Assembly (NCBI RefSeq): GCF_014218805.1
Contig: NZ_JACJUV010000001.1
Location: forward strand, 1,624,501 to 1,688,500
Length of the DNA: 64,000 bases
Direction of reading: 5' to 3'
Source: Teredinibacter franksiae
GTDB lineage: Bacteria; Pseudomonadota; Gammaproteobacteria; Pseudomonadales; Cellvibrionaceae
In this document: one piece after another, positions 45,965-55,051 of the stretch
How positions within the stretch are numbered: position 1 is the stretch's first letter
Layout of the letters: every line of letters begins with the position of its first letter
Made by a program: the position numbers and the translations under genes
The notes under the pieces: generated by a model
Seen by the model: the letters and a program-made list of their open reading frames with translations, nothing else
The model's database searches: none
What the model was told of the DNA's origin: nothing

Positions 45965-46960
45965 ATGGAGCTTGTGTGTCCCGCTGGCAGTTTACCTGCC
46001 TTTAAAGCCGCCGTAGAAGAAGGTGCCGATGCCATTTATGTTGGCTTTAAAGACGATACCAACGCGCGCCATTTTACCGGCCTAAACTTTAACGATAGGC
46101 AGGCACAAAAGGCTCTGTCGCTAGCACGCAGTAACGGCGTAAAACTTTACGTAGCCATTAACACCTACCCGCAACCGGCTGGCTGGCAACGCTGGCAATC
46201 TGCCGTGGATAACGCGGTTGCCTTGGGTGCAGACGCCATTATTATCGCCGATATGGGCTTAATGGATTACGCCCGCAATAAATACCCACAACAAACCCTG
46301 CACCTGTCGGTTCAAGGGTCTTCAACGAATGTTGAGTCACTGAGATTTTATAAAACCGAATTCGATATTGCCCGTGCCGTACTGCCCCGCGTTTTATCCA
46401 TTAAACAAGTTGAGCAGCTGTGCATAAACAGCCCGGTAGACTTGGAAGTATTTGGCTTCGGCAGCCTGTGCATTATGGTTGAGGGGCGCTGCGTACTTTC
46501 AAGCTATATTACCGGCGAATCCCCCAACACCTGTGGTGTTTGCTCCCCCGCAAAATCTGTGCGCTGGGAAGAAGTTGGCGACGTTCGCCGCTCTAGGTTA
46601 AACAATGTGCTAATAGACCAATACCAGCCCGACGAACACGCCAGCTACCCAACCCTGTGTAAGGGTCGCTTTAACGTTGAGGGCAACCTCTATCACGCGC
46701 TAGAACAGCCCACCAGCCTCAGCACCCTAGCGCTCATTCCCCAGCTGTCGGAAATGGGCATTAAGGCCATTAAACTTGAAGGTCGCCAACGCAGCCCGGC
46801 TTATGTGGAACAGGTTGTACGCGTTTGGCGCGATGCACTGGATTCTTACAAACAGAAGGGCTCTGCATTTACCGTGGCATCACAGTGGGTAGAGCAGCTC
46901 GACAAAGTATCCGAGGGTTCCCAAACCAGCCTCGGCCCCTACTCCAGGCCATGGCAATAA
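45965..46960 (+). CDS. ubiU: UbiU, U32-family oxygen-independent hydroxylase subunit
   Basis: A 331-residue U32 peptidase-like protein. With UbiV it carries a 4Fe-4S cluster and hydroxylates the ubiquinone ring when oxygen is absent, with prephenate as oxygen source. The Cys ligands are in FGFGSLCIMVEGRCVLSSY and PNTCGVCSPA (about residues 165-200), plus a later Cys in TLCKGRF. The start VCPAGSLPAFKAAVEEGADAIYVGF is typical. It is encoded between ubiT and ubiV. Confidence 0.94.
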   Translation: MELVCPAGSLPAFKAAVEEGADAIYVGFKDDTNARHFTGLNFNDRQAQKALSLARSNGVKLYVAINTYPQPAGWQRWQSAVDNAVALGADAIIIADMGLMDYARNKYPQQTLHLSVQGSSTNVESLRFYKTEFDIARAVLPRVLSIKQVEQLCINSPVDLEVFGFGSLCIMVEGRCVLSSYITGESPNTCGVCSPAKSVRWEEVGDVRRSRLNNVLIDQYQPDEHASYPTLCKGRFNVEGNLYHALEQPTSLSTLALIPQLSEMGIKAIKLEGRQRSPAYVEQVVRVWRDALDSYKQKGSAFTVASQWVEQLDKVSEGSQTSLGPYSRPWQ

Positions 46961-46975
46961 GATGAATTGTTTACT

Positions 46976-47884
46976 ATGAAGCTATCCTTAGGCCCCATAC
47001 TCTATTACTGGCCCAAACAAAAAGTGTTCGACTTCTACTCCGCAATTGCACAGAGCCCAGTCGATATTGTTTACCTAGGCGAGGCCGTTTGCTCTAAACG
47101 CAAAGAGCTGAGCAATAGCGACTGGCTAGACATTGCCGCGCAACTTTCCCAAGCAGGCAAAGAGGTGGTACTCACCACCCTTGCCCTCATTACCGCACGC
47201 TCAGAAGTGCAAACCTTAAAAAAAATATGTGCCCAACGCCAACTACTTGTAGAAGCGAACGATATGGCCGCTGTTAGCTTACTCGCCGAAAACAAGCTGC
47301 CTTTTGTGTGTGGTACAAGCATCAACCTTTACAACAGACAAAGCCTTTCACTGATGCAACGCAAAGGTATGAAGCGCTGGGTAATGCCGGTGGAACTGAG
47401 CGCAGAAACACTAACGCAAATGCTCTTCGAGGTAGAAGAACAAGGCATGAGCGAAACACTGGAAACAGAGGTGTTCAGCTTTGGCAAAATACCCTTAGCT
47501 TATTCTGCGCGCTGCTTTACCGCCCGTGCCGAAAATCGCCCCAAGGACAAATGCCAACTCGCGTGCCTCGAATACCCCGAGGGTATCCAGCTCCAGTCTC
47601 AGGAGACCTTGCAGCTATTCACAATTAATGGGGTTCAAACCCAGTCCGCCTCGCGCTATAACCTGTTAGCCGAATGGCAACGAATGCAGTCAATAGGCGT
47701 AGACATTATGCGTATTAGCCCACAGGGAGAAGAGACGGTAAAGGTCATTGAAAGCTTTTTTCACACGGTTAATGGTACCAACAATCAAACCGTACCACTA
47801 TTGGACCTTGCGCTTCACGAAAGTGATTGCAACGGTTATTGGTATGGCCAACCGGGCATGTACTGTCAGCCACCGTCGATGTAG
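46976..47884 (+). CDS. ubiV: UbiV, U32-family oxygen-independent hydroxylase subunit
   Basis: A 302-residue partner of UbiU. The start [21 protein letters not shown] is almost that of E. coli UbiV, so ATG 46976 is preferred to TTG 46967. It has Fe-S Cys in [31 protein letters not shown] and an earlier single Cys. Together the three genes let the cell keep ubiquinone for NarI during nitrate respiration. Confidence 0.94.
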   Translation: MKLSLGPILYYWPKQKVFDFYSAIAQSPVDIVYLGEAVCSKRKELSNSDWLDIAAQLSQAGKEVVLTTLALITARSEVQTLKKICAQRQLLVEANDMAAVSLLAENKLPFVCGTSINLYNRQSLSLMQRKGMKRWVMPVELSAETLTQMLFEVEEQGMSETLETEVFSFGKIPLAYSARCFTARAENRPKDKCQLACLEYPEGIQLQSQETLQLFTINGVQTQSASRYNLLAEWQRMQSIGVDIMRISPQGEETVKVIESFFHTVNGTNNQTVPLLDLALHESDCNGYWYGQPGMYCQPPSM

Positions 47885-47904
47885 CCACTCTTAACACCCA
47901 TAAT

Positions 47905-47918
47905 CCGATCCAGATCAA
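47905..47918. promoter_or_regulatory. Possible FNR-type box upstream of ytfE
   Basis: CCGATCCAGATCAA matches TTGAT-N4-ATCAA in eight of ten positions, about 120 bases before the ytfE ATG. Confidence 0.5.
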
Positions 47919-48033
47919 ATTATTCCCTGTATGCCAAGCCGGGGCGCTATATAATTTTGCTATATAACGCCAACTAGCGCTAACTCGCCTAAGGCATAAA
48001 TATTCGAAATACCCCACGCCAAAATATGAGCTT

Positions 48034-48696
48034 ATGAAACTACTCGATTTACCCTTAAAACAGATCGCTTGCGCCATTCCGGGGGCGTCGAAGGTCTTTT
48101 ACTATTACCAAATTGACCTATGCACAATGGGTGAACTCTCGCTCTCGGAAGCCATTACGGCCAATCGCTTGAACAACCACGAAGTAATAGCCGCATTACA
48201 AAAATTAAGAGAACCCAGCTGGGAAAACAAAAACTGGCACGACGCGCCATCATCCGAATTGATTAACTATATTCTCGACCGCTATCACCTTGGCCATCGT
48301 CAACAACTACCTGAATTAATTCGCTTAGCAAAATGCCTGGAAGCTTCACACAGTAGCAATAAGGCCTGCCCAATAGGCATAACCCAAATGCTCCGTAATT
48401 TGGAAGAAGATCTAGAGCAACATATGATCAATGAGGAGCTCGATCTATTTCCGCTGCTTACAGCGGGCGATCAAACACAATTGAATTCGCGGCTATCCGC
48501 TCTGCAGTTCAAACATGGTGAACATGACGTTGCCATTAATAAATTATTAAGCCTCACCAATAATTTACAGTGTCCGGAAGAGGCCTGTACCAACTGGAAA
48601 ACACTGTACTTCGAGCTCTATCGCTTTATCACGGAGCTTAAAGAGCACATACACTTGGAAGACGATATTTTATTCGGCCAGCCATTTAAAGCCTAA
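48034..48696 (+). CDS. ytfE: Iron-sulphur cluster repair protein YtfE/RIC-like
   Basis: A 220-residue di-iron protein that repairs Fe-S clusters harmed by nitric oxide or oxidants. The hemerythrin-like part has LINYILDRYHLGHRQQLPELIRL (residues 76-98), LEQHMINEELDLFPLL, FKHGEHDVAINKL and HIHLEDDILF, giving the His/Glu metal set. The N-terminal ScdA_N segment reads FYYYQIDLCTMGELSL with only one Cys where the family has a Cys pair (CC-GG). A likely role is relief from nitrite-derived NO. Its own FNR-like box lies upstream and a hairpin terminator follows. Confidence 0.85.
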   Translation: MKLLDLPLKQIACAIPGASKVFYYYQIDLCTMGELSLSEAITANRLNNHEVIAALQKLREPSWENKNWHDAPSSELINYILDRYHLGHRQQLPELIRLAKCLEASHSSNKACPIGITQMLRNLEEDLEQHMINEELDLFPLLTAGDQTQLNSRLSALQFKHGEHDVAINKLLSLTNNLQCPEEACTNWKTLYFELYRFITELKEHIHLEDDILFGQPFKA

Positions 48697-48755
48697 CCGC
48701 CCGCCTCCCCTTACCGCTACAACTTTGCCTCTATAAATAACACCCCATAATAGAT

Positions 48756-48778
48756 AAGGCCCGCATTAAGCGGGCCTT
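48756..48778 (+). terminator. Terminator after ytfE
   Basis: AAGGCCCGC ATTAA GCGGGCCTT hairpin about 60 bases after the stop. It overlaps the apparent left tip of the IS630 element. Confidence 0.6.
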
Positions 48779-49886
48779 GAAATTAAACCATAATCGACGT
48801 TACTACCTAGGCAGCAGCAAACGATACAGTTGCCTCTTGAAAAAACGATTTAATCAGGGCCTTATCCCGTTTGATACTTTCCAAATCTAAAACGGCACGA
48901 TTCTTTAGTGATTCCCCCTTCTTGAGTGGCTTTTTTGATGTGCCGATATTTCTCACCTGATTCCACACAAGCTCGTCTGGGTTTAAATCCGGTGCGTACG
49001 GTGGTAGAAACACCATTTCAATTTTTCCTTCAAGTGTTTCAATATAGTCCGTGACCTTATTTGATTTATGTACGGGATGCCCATCAACGATAAGTATGAC
49101 GGGGTGGTTACGGCCTTTTTGGAAACTTTTTAAGCATTCAATACATTTATCCGCATTAAATTTTCCGTCAAAAACGTGATACCAAAAGCCCCCCTTATTT
49201 GATAACGCTGAGATCGCATTAATGGCCTGTCTTTGACCGCTTGTTCTGACGACAGGTGTCTTTCCTTTTTCACCCCAGGTACGCTGTAAAGGATCATCAG
49301 AACGAATAGTGGCTTCATCCAACCAAAATATCTCAGCCCCTTTCTTTTTAGCGTATGCCCTAACTTTAGGGTAGACGTCGTCAACCCATTCTTGCACCGC
49401 TTTCTCGTCCCGCTCATAAGCTCTACGTAGCGGTTTTTGTGGCGTCAAGCCCAAGCGATGCAGAATTTTACCGACACCGGAAATGCTTAGGGTAACGCCA
49501 AACCGTTCAAGAATTAAATCAGCAACAATTTGGCGTGTCCACAAACCAAAATCAAACCCATGCTGCCTAGGATCTCCGCCGATTATCCACCTCTTTATTT
49601 CTTGCTCTTCAAGATCGGATAGTGTTCGATTGCGTCCAGTGCGCGCCTTGGGAGCCAGAGCTTCAATTCCTTTTTCACGCGCTAAACGCAACCAAGTGAA
49701 AATTGTTCGGCTTCCAAGACCAAAACTGCGTGTCACTTCGGCCGCACTTTCACCATCATGCACTCGCTGCACGGCTATCTTGCGAACTAAATGCTGCTCT
49801 TCTGTACTAAGTTTTCTTGCGTCATTTTTCATGACTTCAATTATACAGGTTTCAAATGAAATGTATTGTTTTTTAGTGGCCCGCTA
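48769..49886 (-). mobile_element. IS630-family insertion sequence
   Basis: Bounds are taken from the short match AGCGGGCC at the left and its inverse GGCCCGCT at 49878-49885, with a TA next to the right tip, as IS630 elements need. The tips differ in later bases, so exact ends are unsure. It contains one intact transposase gene. Confidence 0.6.
48807..49832 (-). CDS. IS630 family transposase
   Basis: A 341-residue DDE transposase in one frame. N-terminal helix-turn-helix (VTRSFGLGSRTIFTWLRLAREKG) near residue 35, a second at about 115, and DDE motifs: FWLDEATI (Asp171), ILIVDGHPVH, and PPYAPDLNPDELVWNQVR with the acidic residue and Asn. No frameshift, so it may be functional. It lies 10 bases beyond the narK stop. 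Confidence 0.92.
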   Translation of the reverse strand: MKNDARKLSTEEQHLVRKIAVQRVHDGESAAEVTRSFGLGSRTIFTWLRLAREKGIEALAPKARTGRNRTLSDLEEQEIKRWIIGGDPRQHGFDFGLWTRQIVADLILERFGVTLSISGVGKILHRLGLTPQKPLRRAYERDEKAVQEWVDDVYPKVRAYAKKKGAEIFWLDEATIRSDDPLQRTWGEKGKTPVVRTSGQRQAINAISALSNKGGFWYHVFDGKFNADKCIECLKSFQKGRNHPVILIVDGHPVHKSNKVTDYIETLEGKIEMVFLPPYAPDLNPDELVWNQVRNIGTSKKPLKKGESLKNRAVLDLESIKRDKALIKSFFQEATVSFAAA

Positions 49887-49895
49887 GTATGTAAC

Positions 49896-51575
49896 CTATG
49901 GGTTGTAGAACTCGCCATCTTTACGTAAGTAAAACCACCAGTTTACAAACACGCAAACGGCATAGAAGGCTGCGAATCCAAACAGCGCCACTTCTGGTGT
50001 TGTCGCCTTAATTTGCTCACCCAGCACTTTGGGAATATAGAAAGCGCCGTAAGCGGCCACCGCTGAAGTCCAACCCAATACGGGGCCAGCTTGTTCTTTT
50101 GGAAAGACCATGGCAATGGTGCGAAAGGTAGACCCGTTGCCAATACCGGTAGCCGCAAACAGCACCAGAAATAGCACAAAAAAGCCCACAAAGTATTCTT
50201 CCGGTGTGGCAGAGCCATAAGCGGCTTTCATGTAGTATGCCACCCCTATAGAACTGGCCACCATAACGACAGAGCAAATCTGGGTAACCAGTGCACCGCC
50301 AACTTTATCGGAAATCCAACCCCCTACTGGGCGAATAAGCGCACCAATAAACGGCCCCATCCACGCATACATTAACGCACTAGGCCCGTTGGCGTTGGTA
50401 ATGTCGTGGGTCATAACCCCGTCTACCATCACATGCTGATAGCCAAATATAACTTTAATGGCCAGCGGGAAAGACGCCGAAAAGCCAATAAACGAACCGA
50501 AGGTCATGGTATAAATAACACTCATTACCCAGGTGTGTTTGTTATTAAATATTTGGTATTGGCGAGACAGTGTAGATTTAATTTGGCCGGGGATTTGTTT
50601 CAGTAAGAACACTGTGGAAGCAATGACTAAAACCAAAACAATTTCTTTTGGTACACCAAAACCTGAACCATTCGCCGATTCAGGTAGCAACAACCACAAA
50701 CCAAACGCCGCCGTTAGAAAGCCCACCAGCAGCATACCGCTTAGCAAACCAAAACTAAGAACGGCATTGGGAATATCGGGCGACACCTCTTTTGTGCGTA
50801 GGTTGTTCATTCCAAACCAGCCAGCAAACGCCAGCGGAACAAGGAAGAGCAGCCAAATAAAACCTGCGTTCTGAATCCAGGTTTCAGACCCAGCCGGAAT
50901 TTTACCGATTAATGTCCCGGAGGTATTTTGCAGTACCATAGAATCGCCGCCCAGCGCACCAAAGAGACCGAAGGTCATCGCTAGTGGAACCAGGATCTGC
51001 ATGGTAGTCACGCCAAAATTACCCAAACCAGCATTCAAACCTAAGGCAAGACCTTGCTGCTTTTTGGGAAAGAAGAAGCTGATATTCGACATTGAAGATG
51101 CAAAATTACCGCCACCAAAACCAGAAAGTAAAGCGAGCAACTGAAAAACCCAAAGCGGTGTACTCGCATCGCGCAGCGCTAAACCCGCACCTACGGCCGG
51201 TATAATTAACAATGTTGTGGTAAAGAATATGGTATTGCGGCCACCGGCCATTCGAATAAAGAAACTACTGGGAATCCGTAGCGTTGCACCGGTTAAACCG
51301 GCAATAGCCATAAGCGTAAACAATTCAGATTTGGCAAACGGGAAGCCAAGGTTCAGCATTTGTACGGTAATAATGCCCCAGTAAAGCCAAACAGCAAAGC
51401 CGCACAACAAGCTTGGTATCGAGATCCACAGGTTACGCGTAGCTATTTTTTTACCCGTTGATTCCCAAAATTCAGCATTTTCCGGGTCCCATTTATGGAT
51501 ATCGGCACCCTTTATTTTTGTTCCCGGTTTTTCTGGCGAGGAGCCGGGTGCTCCATCTGATGCTTCGTGAGCCAT
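49896..51575 (-). CDS. narK: NarK-type nitrate/nitrite transporter
   Basis: A 559-residue MFS transporter with 12 or so membrane segments. The start at 51575 has GGGAG at good spacing. Nitrate signatures are GFGGGNFASSMSNISFFFPKKQQG (TM5) and FAATGIGNGSTFRTIAMVFPKEQAG (TM11). The N-terminal 70 residues are soluble. Nitrate uptake with nitrite export or antiport is the expected role. It is divergent from narL, and the intergenic DNA has an FNR box and a NarL 7-2-7 site. Confidence 0.92.
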   Translation of the reverse strand: MAHEASDGAPGSSPEKPGTKIKGADIHKWDPENAEFWESTGKKIATRNLWISIPSLLCGFAVWLYWGIITVQMLNLGFPFAKSELFTLMAIAGLTGATLRIPSSFFIRMAGGRNTIFFTTTLLIIPAVGAGLALRDASTPLWVFQLLALLSGFGGGNFASSMSNISFFFPKKQQGLALGLNAGLGNFGVTTMQILVPLAMTFGLFGALGGDSMVLQNTSGTLIGKIPAGSETWIQNAGFIWLLFLVPLAFAGWFGMNNLRTKEVSPDIPNAVLSFGLLSGMLLVGFLTAAFGLWLLLPESANGSGFGVPKEIVLVLVIASTVFLLKQIPGQIKSTLSRQYQIFNNKHTWVMSVIYTMTFGSFIGFSASFPLAIKVIFGYQHVMVDGVMTHDITNANGPSALMYAWMGPFIGALIRPVGGWISDKVGGALVTQICSVVMVASSIGVAYYMKAAYGSATPEEYFVGFFVLFLVLFAATGIGNGSTFRTIAMVFPKEQAGPVLGWTSAVAAYGAFYIPKVLGEQIKATTPEVALFGFAAFYAVCVFVNWWFYLRKDGEFYNP

Positions 51576-51698
51576 TGTATGTCTCCCATACCGCTTAATC
51601 GGCGAATAAAAATGTGCCGGTACACTATGAAAAAAACGCCACAGGCAAACAACCGTCAGCAAGGGGTAGTAATAATTTTTTGTTTTCTATAAAGGAGC

Positions 51699-51714
51699 TA
51701 CTCCCTAATGGGTA
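51699..51714. promoter_or_regulatory. NarL-type 7-2-7 site in the narK/narL intergenic region
   Basis: TACTCCC-TA-ATGGGTA: the second heptamer is perfect in inverse (AKRRGTA), the first six of seven. It lies 125 bases before narK. Confidence 0.75.
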
Positions 51715-51807
51715 CAGGTACTTACAACCATGGGCTTACGCAAGACCGGCGGGCGCTTGCTAGTGGTAGAAGCACCGACCAATGCCACAAAAGCACTGCG
51801 ATAGAAG

Positions 51808-51821
51808 ATGATTTAAATCAA
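51808..51821. promoter_or_regulatory. FNR box in the narK/narL intergenic region
   Basis: ATGATTTAAATCAA matches TTGAT-N4-ATCAA in nine of ten positions. A perfect heptamer TACCCCT follows at 51824-51830. Confidence 0.75.
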
Positions 51822-51962
51822 ATTACCCCTGCCATAGCCATACCGAGCCAGCGTCGCTATACGCCGTACAGAAAAACCTTTTAATTAGTAATAACAGGGC
51901 CCTGTGTATTTTCGTTATACTCCACTACTGCCACGCTATACGATAAAAATAAGGCTAAACAC

Positions 51963-52604
51963 ATGTCTGAAACTACTGCCACAGTGCTCCTCGTAGACGA
52001 TCATCCCCTGCTACGCAAGGGACTTATGCAATTGATTGAATTTGAGGATGAACTCGAGGTAATCGGCGAAGCCAGCAACGGCAAAGACGCCATTCAAATT
52101 GCCTGCAATACCGACCCAGATCTTATTGTGTTAGATTTAAACATGCAGGGTATGGACGGTTTAGAAACACTACGCGCGTTGCGCGAAGCCGAGGTAAGCT
52201 CTCGTATTATAATGCTGACCGTATCAGACAACGACGAAGACGTTGTAAGTGCCATTACCCACGGTGCCGATGGTTACTTGCTAAAAGATATGGACCCAGA
52301 ACAAATTCTAGAAAACTTAAAGGAAGCCGCCCTGGGTAAAATGGTGATAAGCCAAAAACTTACTCATATTCTGGCCGGTGCCATTCGTGGAGAAGGCAGT
52401 GATCGCCCCAACCTATTGGCAAAGCTTACTAGCCGCGAACACGAAATATTAAAATACATTGCCAAGGGCCTGAGCAATAAACTCATTGCCCGCGAACTGG
52501 ATATTTCCGACGGAACCGTAAAGGTTCACGTAAAACATATTCTGAAAAAGCTTAACTTGCGGTCGCGCGTAGAAGCGGCGGTTTGGATGGTTAACCAAAG
52601 GTGA
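51963..52604 (+). CDS. narL: Nitrate/nitrite response regulator
   Basis: A 213-residue regulator of the NarL/FixJ family. The receiver has phospho-acceptor Asp in LIVLDLNMQGMDG near residue 59, and Lys in YLLKDMDPEQI. The C-terminal LuxR-type helix-turn-helix (LTSREHEILKYIAKGLSNKLIARELDISDGTVKVHVKHIL) is intact. AAGG at good spacing before ATG. The kinase narX is 23 kb away, split off by accessory DNA. Confidence 0.93.
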   Translation: MSETTATVLLVDDHPLLRKGLMQLIEFEDELEVIGEASNGKDAIQIACNTDPDLIVLDLNMQGMDGLETLRALREAEVSSRIIMLTVSDNDEDVVSAITHGADGYLLKDMDPEQILENLKEAALGKMVISQKLTHILAGAIRGEGSDRPNLLAKLTSREHEILKYIAKGLSNKLIARELDISDGTVKVHVKHILKKLNLRSRVEAAVWMVNQR

Positions 52605-52756
52605 TACGTAAAGGCACGAGCGGTAAAACCTTATTGCCGCATTAAATTAGAAATATACTTAGAAAGCCAACCGGCCTTTCACTGCGCGGCGCTACCTTGC
52701 ACTAATGCAAGCCCGCGCCCGCAGAGTTTAAAAGCAATGAATAAAGGTGTGCTGAA

Positions 52757-54001
52757 ATGAGCTGTTGTGATGCCCCCGGCCTGTTACCTCTGGAGCAGGC
52801 GCTTAAACTCTTAAATAATGCCGTTAGCGCAACAACCAAAACAGAAACAGTGGGTCTTGAAAAAGCTTTAGACCGCGTACTGGCTGTCGAAGTACGTTCA
52901 CCGCACAATATTCCCAATTATGATAATTCAGCCATGGACGGATATGCTTTTAATAGCGTAACCCACGATGCTAGCCAACCTCTAACCATGATAGGTAAAT
53001 CCTTTGCGGGCGCAGCCTTCGAGGGCAGCGTTAAAGCAGGGGAATGCATTCGTATTATGACCGGTGCCAAACTGCCGGCCGACTGTGACTGTGTGGTCAT
53101 GCAGGAAAACACCCAGGTAACCGAAAACCACCTCACTGTTACCCAAAAAGTTACCGCAGGAGAAAATGTTCGCCTAGCCGGTAATGACGTAACACTGAAC
53201 AGCCTTGTACTGGATAAAGGCAAACGTATTGACGCAATCGATATTGGCATGCTGGCCTCACTGGGCATTGCAAGGGTTGAAGTATTCAACAAAATTCGTG
53301 TTGCACTTTTTTCTACCGGCGACGAAATAACACCGCTGGGCGCGCCATTAAAAGACGGTTTTATTTACGACAGTAACCGTTACTTAATTACGGCCGCACT
53401 CACGCGCCTGAACGTCGACATTAAGGACTATGGTGTATTAGCCGACAACCCCGACCTTATTGAAAAAACCTTTATCGACGCATCAAATACCTGTGATGCC
53501 ATTATTTCTTCTGGCGGTGTATCTGTAGGCGAAGCTGACTTTACCCGTGACATTCTGCATAAGCTCGGCGATATCACATTCTACAAACTGGCGATGAAAC
53601 CCGGCAAACCCTTCGCTTTCGGCACGCTTAACACCGGCGAAAATACAGCGCATTTTTTTGGTTTACCCGGCAACCCCGTTTCTGCCGCCGTTACCCTTCA
53701 CCAACTCGCGATTCCAGCGCTATCGGCAATGGCGGGCGAACAGGGCGTAGAGCCACTGATGGTGAAACTCCCCACCATAAACGCCTTAAAAAAACGTTCT
53801 GGTCGCGCCGACTTTCAACGCGGACGTATATTCCGCTCAGCCAATGGCAGTGTGTGTGTTGAATCTACCGGCGCACAAAGCTCCGGCGCTTTATCCTCCA
53901 TGGTTGCAGCAAACTGCTACATCAAGCTGGAGCAAGAACGCGGCAATGTTGAGAGCGGCGAGTTAGTCGATGTGCTGCCGTTTGATCGGTATTTTTCCTA
54001 G
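52757..54001 (+). CDS. moeA: Molybdopterin molybdenumtransferase MoeA
   Basis: A 414-residue protein that inserts molybdate into MPT-AMP to give molybdenum cofactor. Signs are NYDNSAMDGYAF (residue 54), RIMTGAKLPADCDCVVMQENT near 97, FSTGDEI near 190 and SSGGVSVGEADF near 255, with GLPGNPVSAAVT close to 315. Length is right for MoeA (about 411). It follows narL by 150 bases on the same strand. With moaA and moaB it supplies NarG. Confidence 0.95.
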   Translation: MSCCDAPGLLPLEQALKLLNNAVSATTKTETVGLEKALDRVLAVEVRSPHNIPNYDNSAMDGYAFNSVTHDASQPLTMIGKSFAGAAFEGSVKAGECIRIMTGAKLPADCDCVVMQENTQVTENHLTVTQKVTAGENVRLAGNDVTLNSLVLDKGKRIDAIDIGMLASLGIARVEVFNKIRVALFSTGDEITPLGAPLKDGFIYDSNRYLITAALTRLNVDIKDYGVLADNPDLIEKTFIDASNTCDAIISSGGVSVGEADFTRDILHKLGDITFYKLAMKPGKPFAFGTLNTGENTAHFFGLPGNPVSAAVTLHQLAIPALSAMAGEQGVEPLMVKLPTINALKKRSGRADFQRGRIFRSANGSVCVESTGAQSSGALSSMVAANCYIKLEQERGNVESGELVDVLPFDRYFS

Positions 54002-54234
54002 GGTCTTTTTAGCCTATTTTACCTTCTGGCCTCAAGCATCGCCTTGCTTGGCCTAGCCCTATCGAAAGCTACAGCACCTGAATTCACTAGCGTCTGAATT
54101 CACCAGCATGTGATAACACCGCAATACCCTAGCTGTAGCAAACTGCGACACACCACACAAAACACGGCTCTGCGCCTACTAAAGCCTTACGCTCTACGCG
54201 AAAATCCACGGCTCTTTTGTACAGGGACTAAAAA

Positions 54235-55050
54235 ATGAAAAACGTATGGATACTGGTACTCGTTTTCGGGCTTGTTTCGGCGTGCGATAACAACGATGTG
54301 GATATTAGCGGTATGGATACCAGCCCGCCACCTTCTGGGGTCACCCATCACGTCTGCGCTTTCGACTCAGAGGCCGATGACGACACAATTCACCCGCGCC
54401 TCGATATTAATACTGCCGAAGATACAATTTTGATTGAAAGTATGAGTGCGGCTCCAGAAGATATCGATTACACGAAGCTGGCTGAAGAAGACCAAATGCT
54501 TGCCGCCTTCGCGGTGACCACATTCGCTATGCCAACATTTGCAGATGCATTTTCCACGCTATTATCCACGCTTATCTGTAATCGCGAGCACTTCGATTTA
54601 AACCGGTGCAACTGGGATTTATCCGATTCTTTCTTTTTCGAATACCCTCTACAGGTGCAAACCGAATTTCATCCACCCAAGGGTTTTACCTCTACCATAA
54701 TGTCGCAACCGAATGAGGGCGAAGATTGGCAAACCGTAATGGTGGCGGAAGGATTTCTTGACGATTTAGGCAATGGCAAGCACCGCTATTACGAAAACGG
54801 CGTACAAGCCGTTACTCGCACTTTTTCCCGTACTAGCAACGGCACCGAAACGATCAGCTACGCCTCGGTAGACTCCAACTGGACAGCAACAGAAGATGCC
54901 AGCTGTAACGGCTCGTTGAAGCTTGAACAAACAAAAGATACCGAGCAGGTTACACTCGACGCACAATGGGTATTCTCAGGGAAAACATCTTCTGGCAAAC
55001 TTGTTTTTGTCGATTCCTCTTGGGATGCGCCTTTCAAGCTTACTTGGTAA
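54235..55050 (+). CDS. Hypothetical lipoprotein
   Basis: A 271-residue protein with a clear lipoprotein signal (MKNVWILVLVFGLVSAC). The mature part is acidic, with several Cys (HHVCAFD, TLICNREHFDLNRCNWD, DASCNGS) and beta-like segments. AGGGA before the ATG. No family recognised. It ends 1 base before the convergent kinase gene end. Confidence 0.6.
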   Translation: MKNVWILVLVFGLVSACDNNDVDISGMDTSPPPSGVTHHVCAFDSEADDDTIHPRLDINTAEDTILIESMSAAPEDIDYTKLAEEDQMLAAFAVTTFAMPTFADAFSTLLSTLICNREHFDLNRCNWDLSDSFFFEYPLQVQTEFHPPKGFTSTIMSQPNEGEDWQTVMVAEGFLDDLGNGKHRYYENGVQAVTRTFSRTSNGTETISYASVDSNWTATEDASCNGSLKLEQTKDTEQVTLDAQWVFSGKTSSGKLVFVDSSWDAPFKLTW

Positions 55051-55051
55051 T

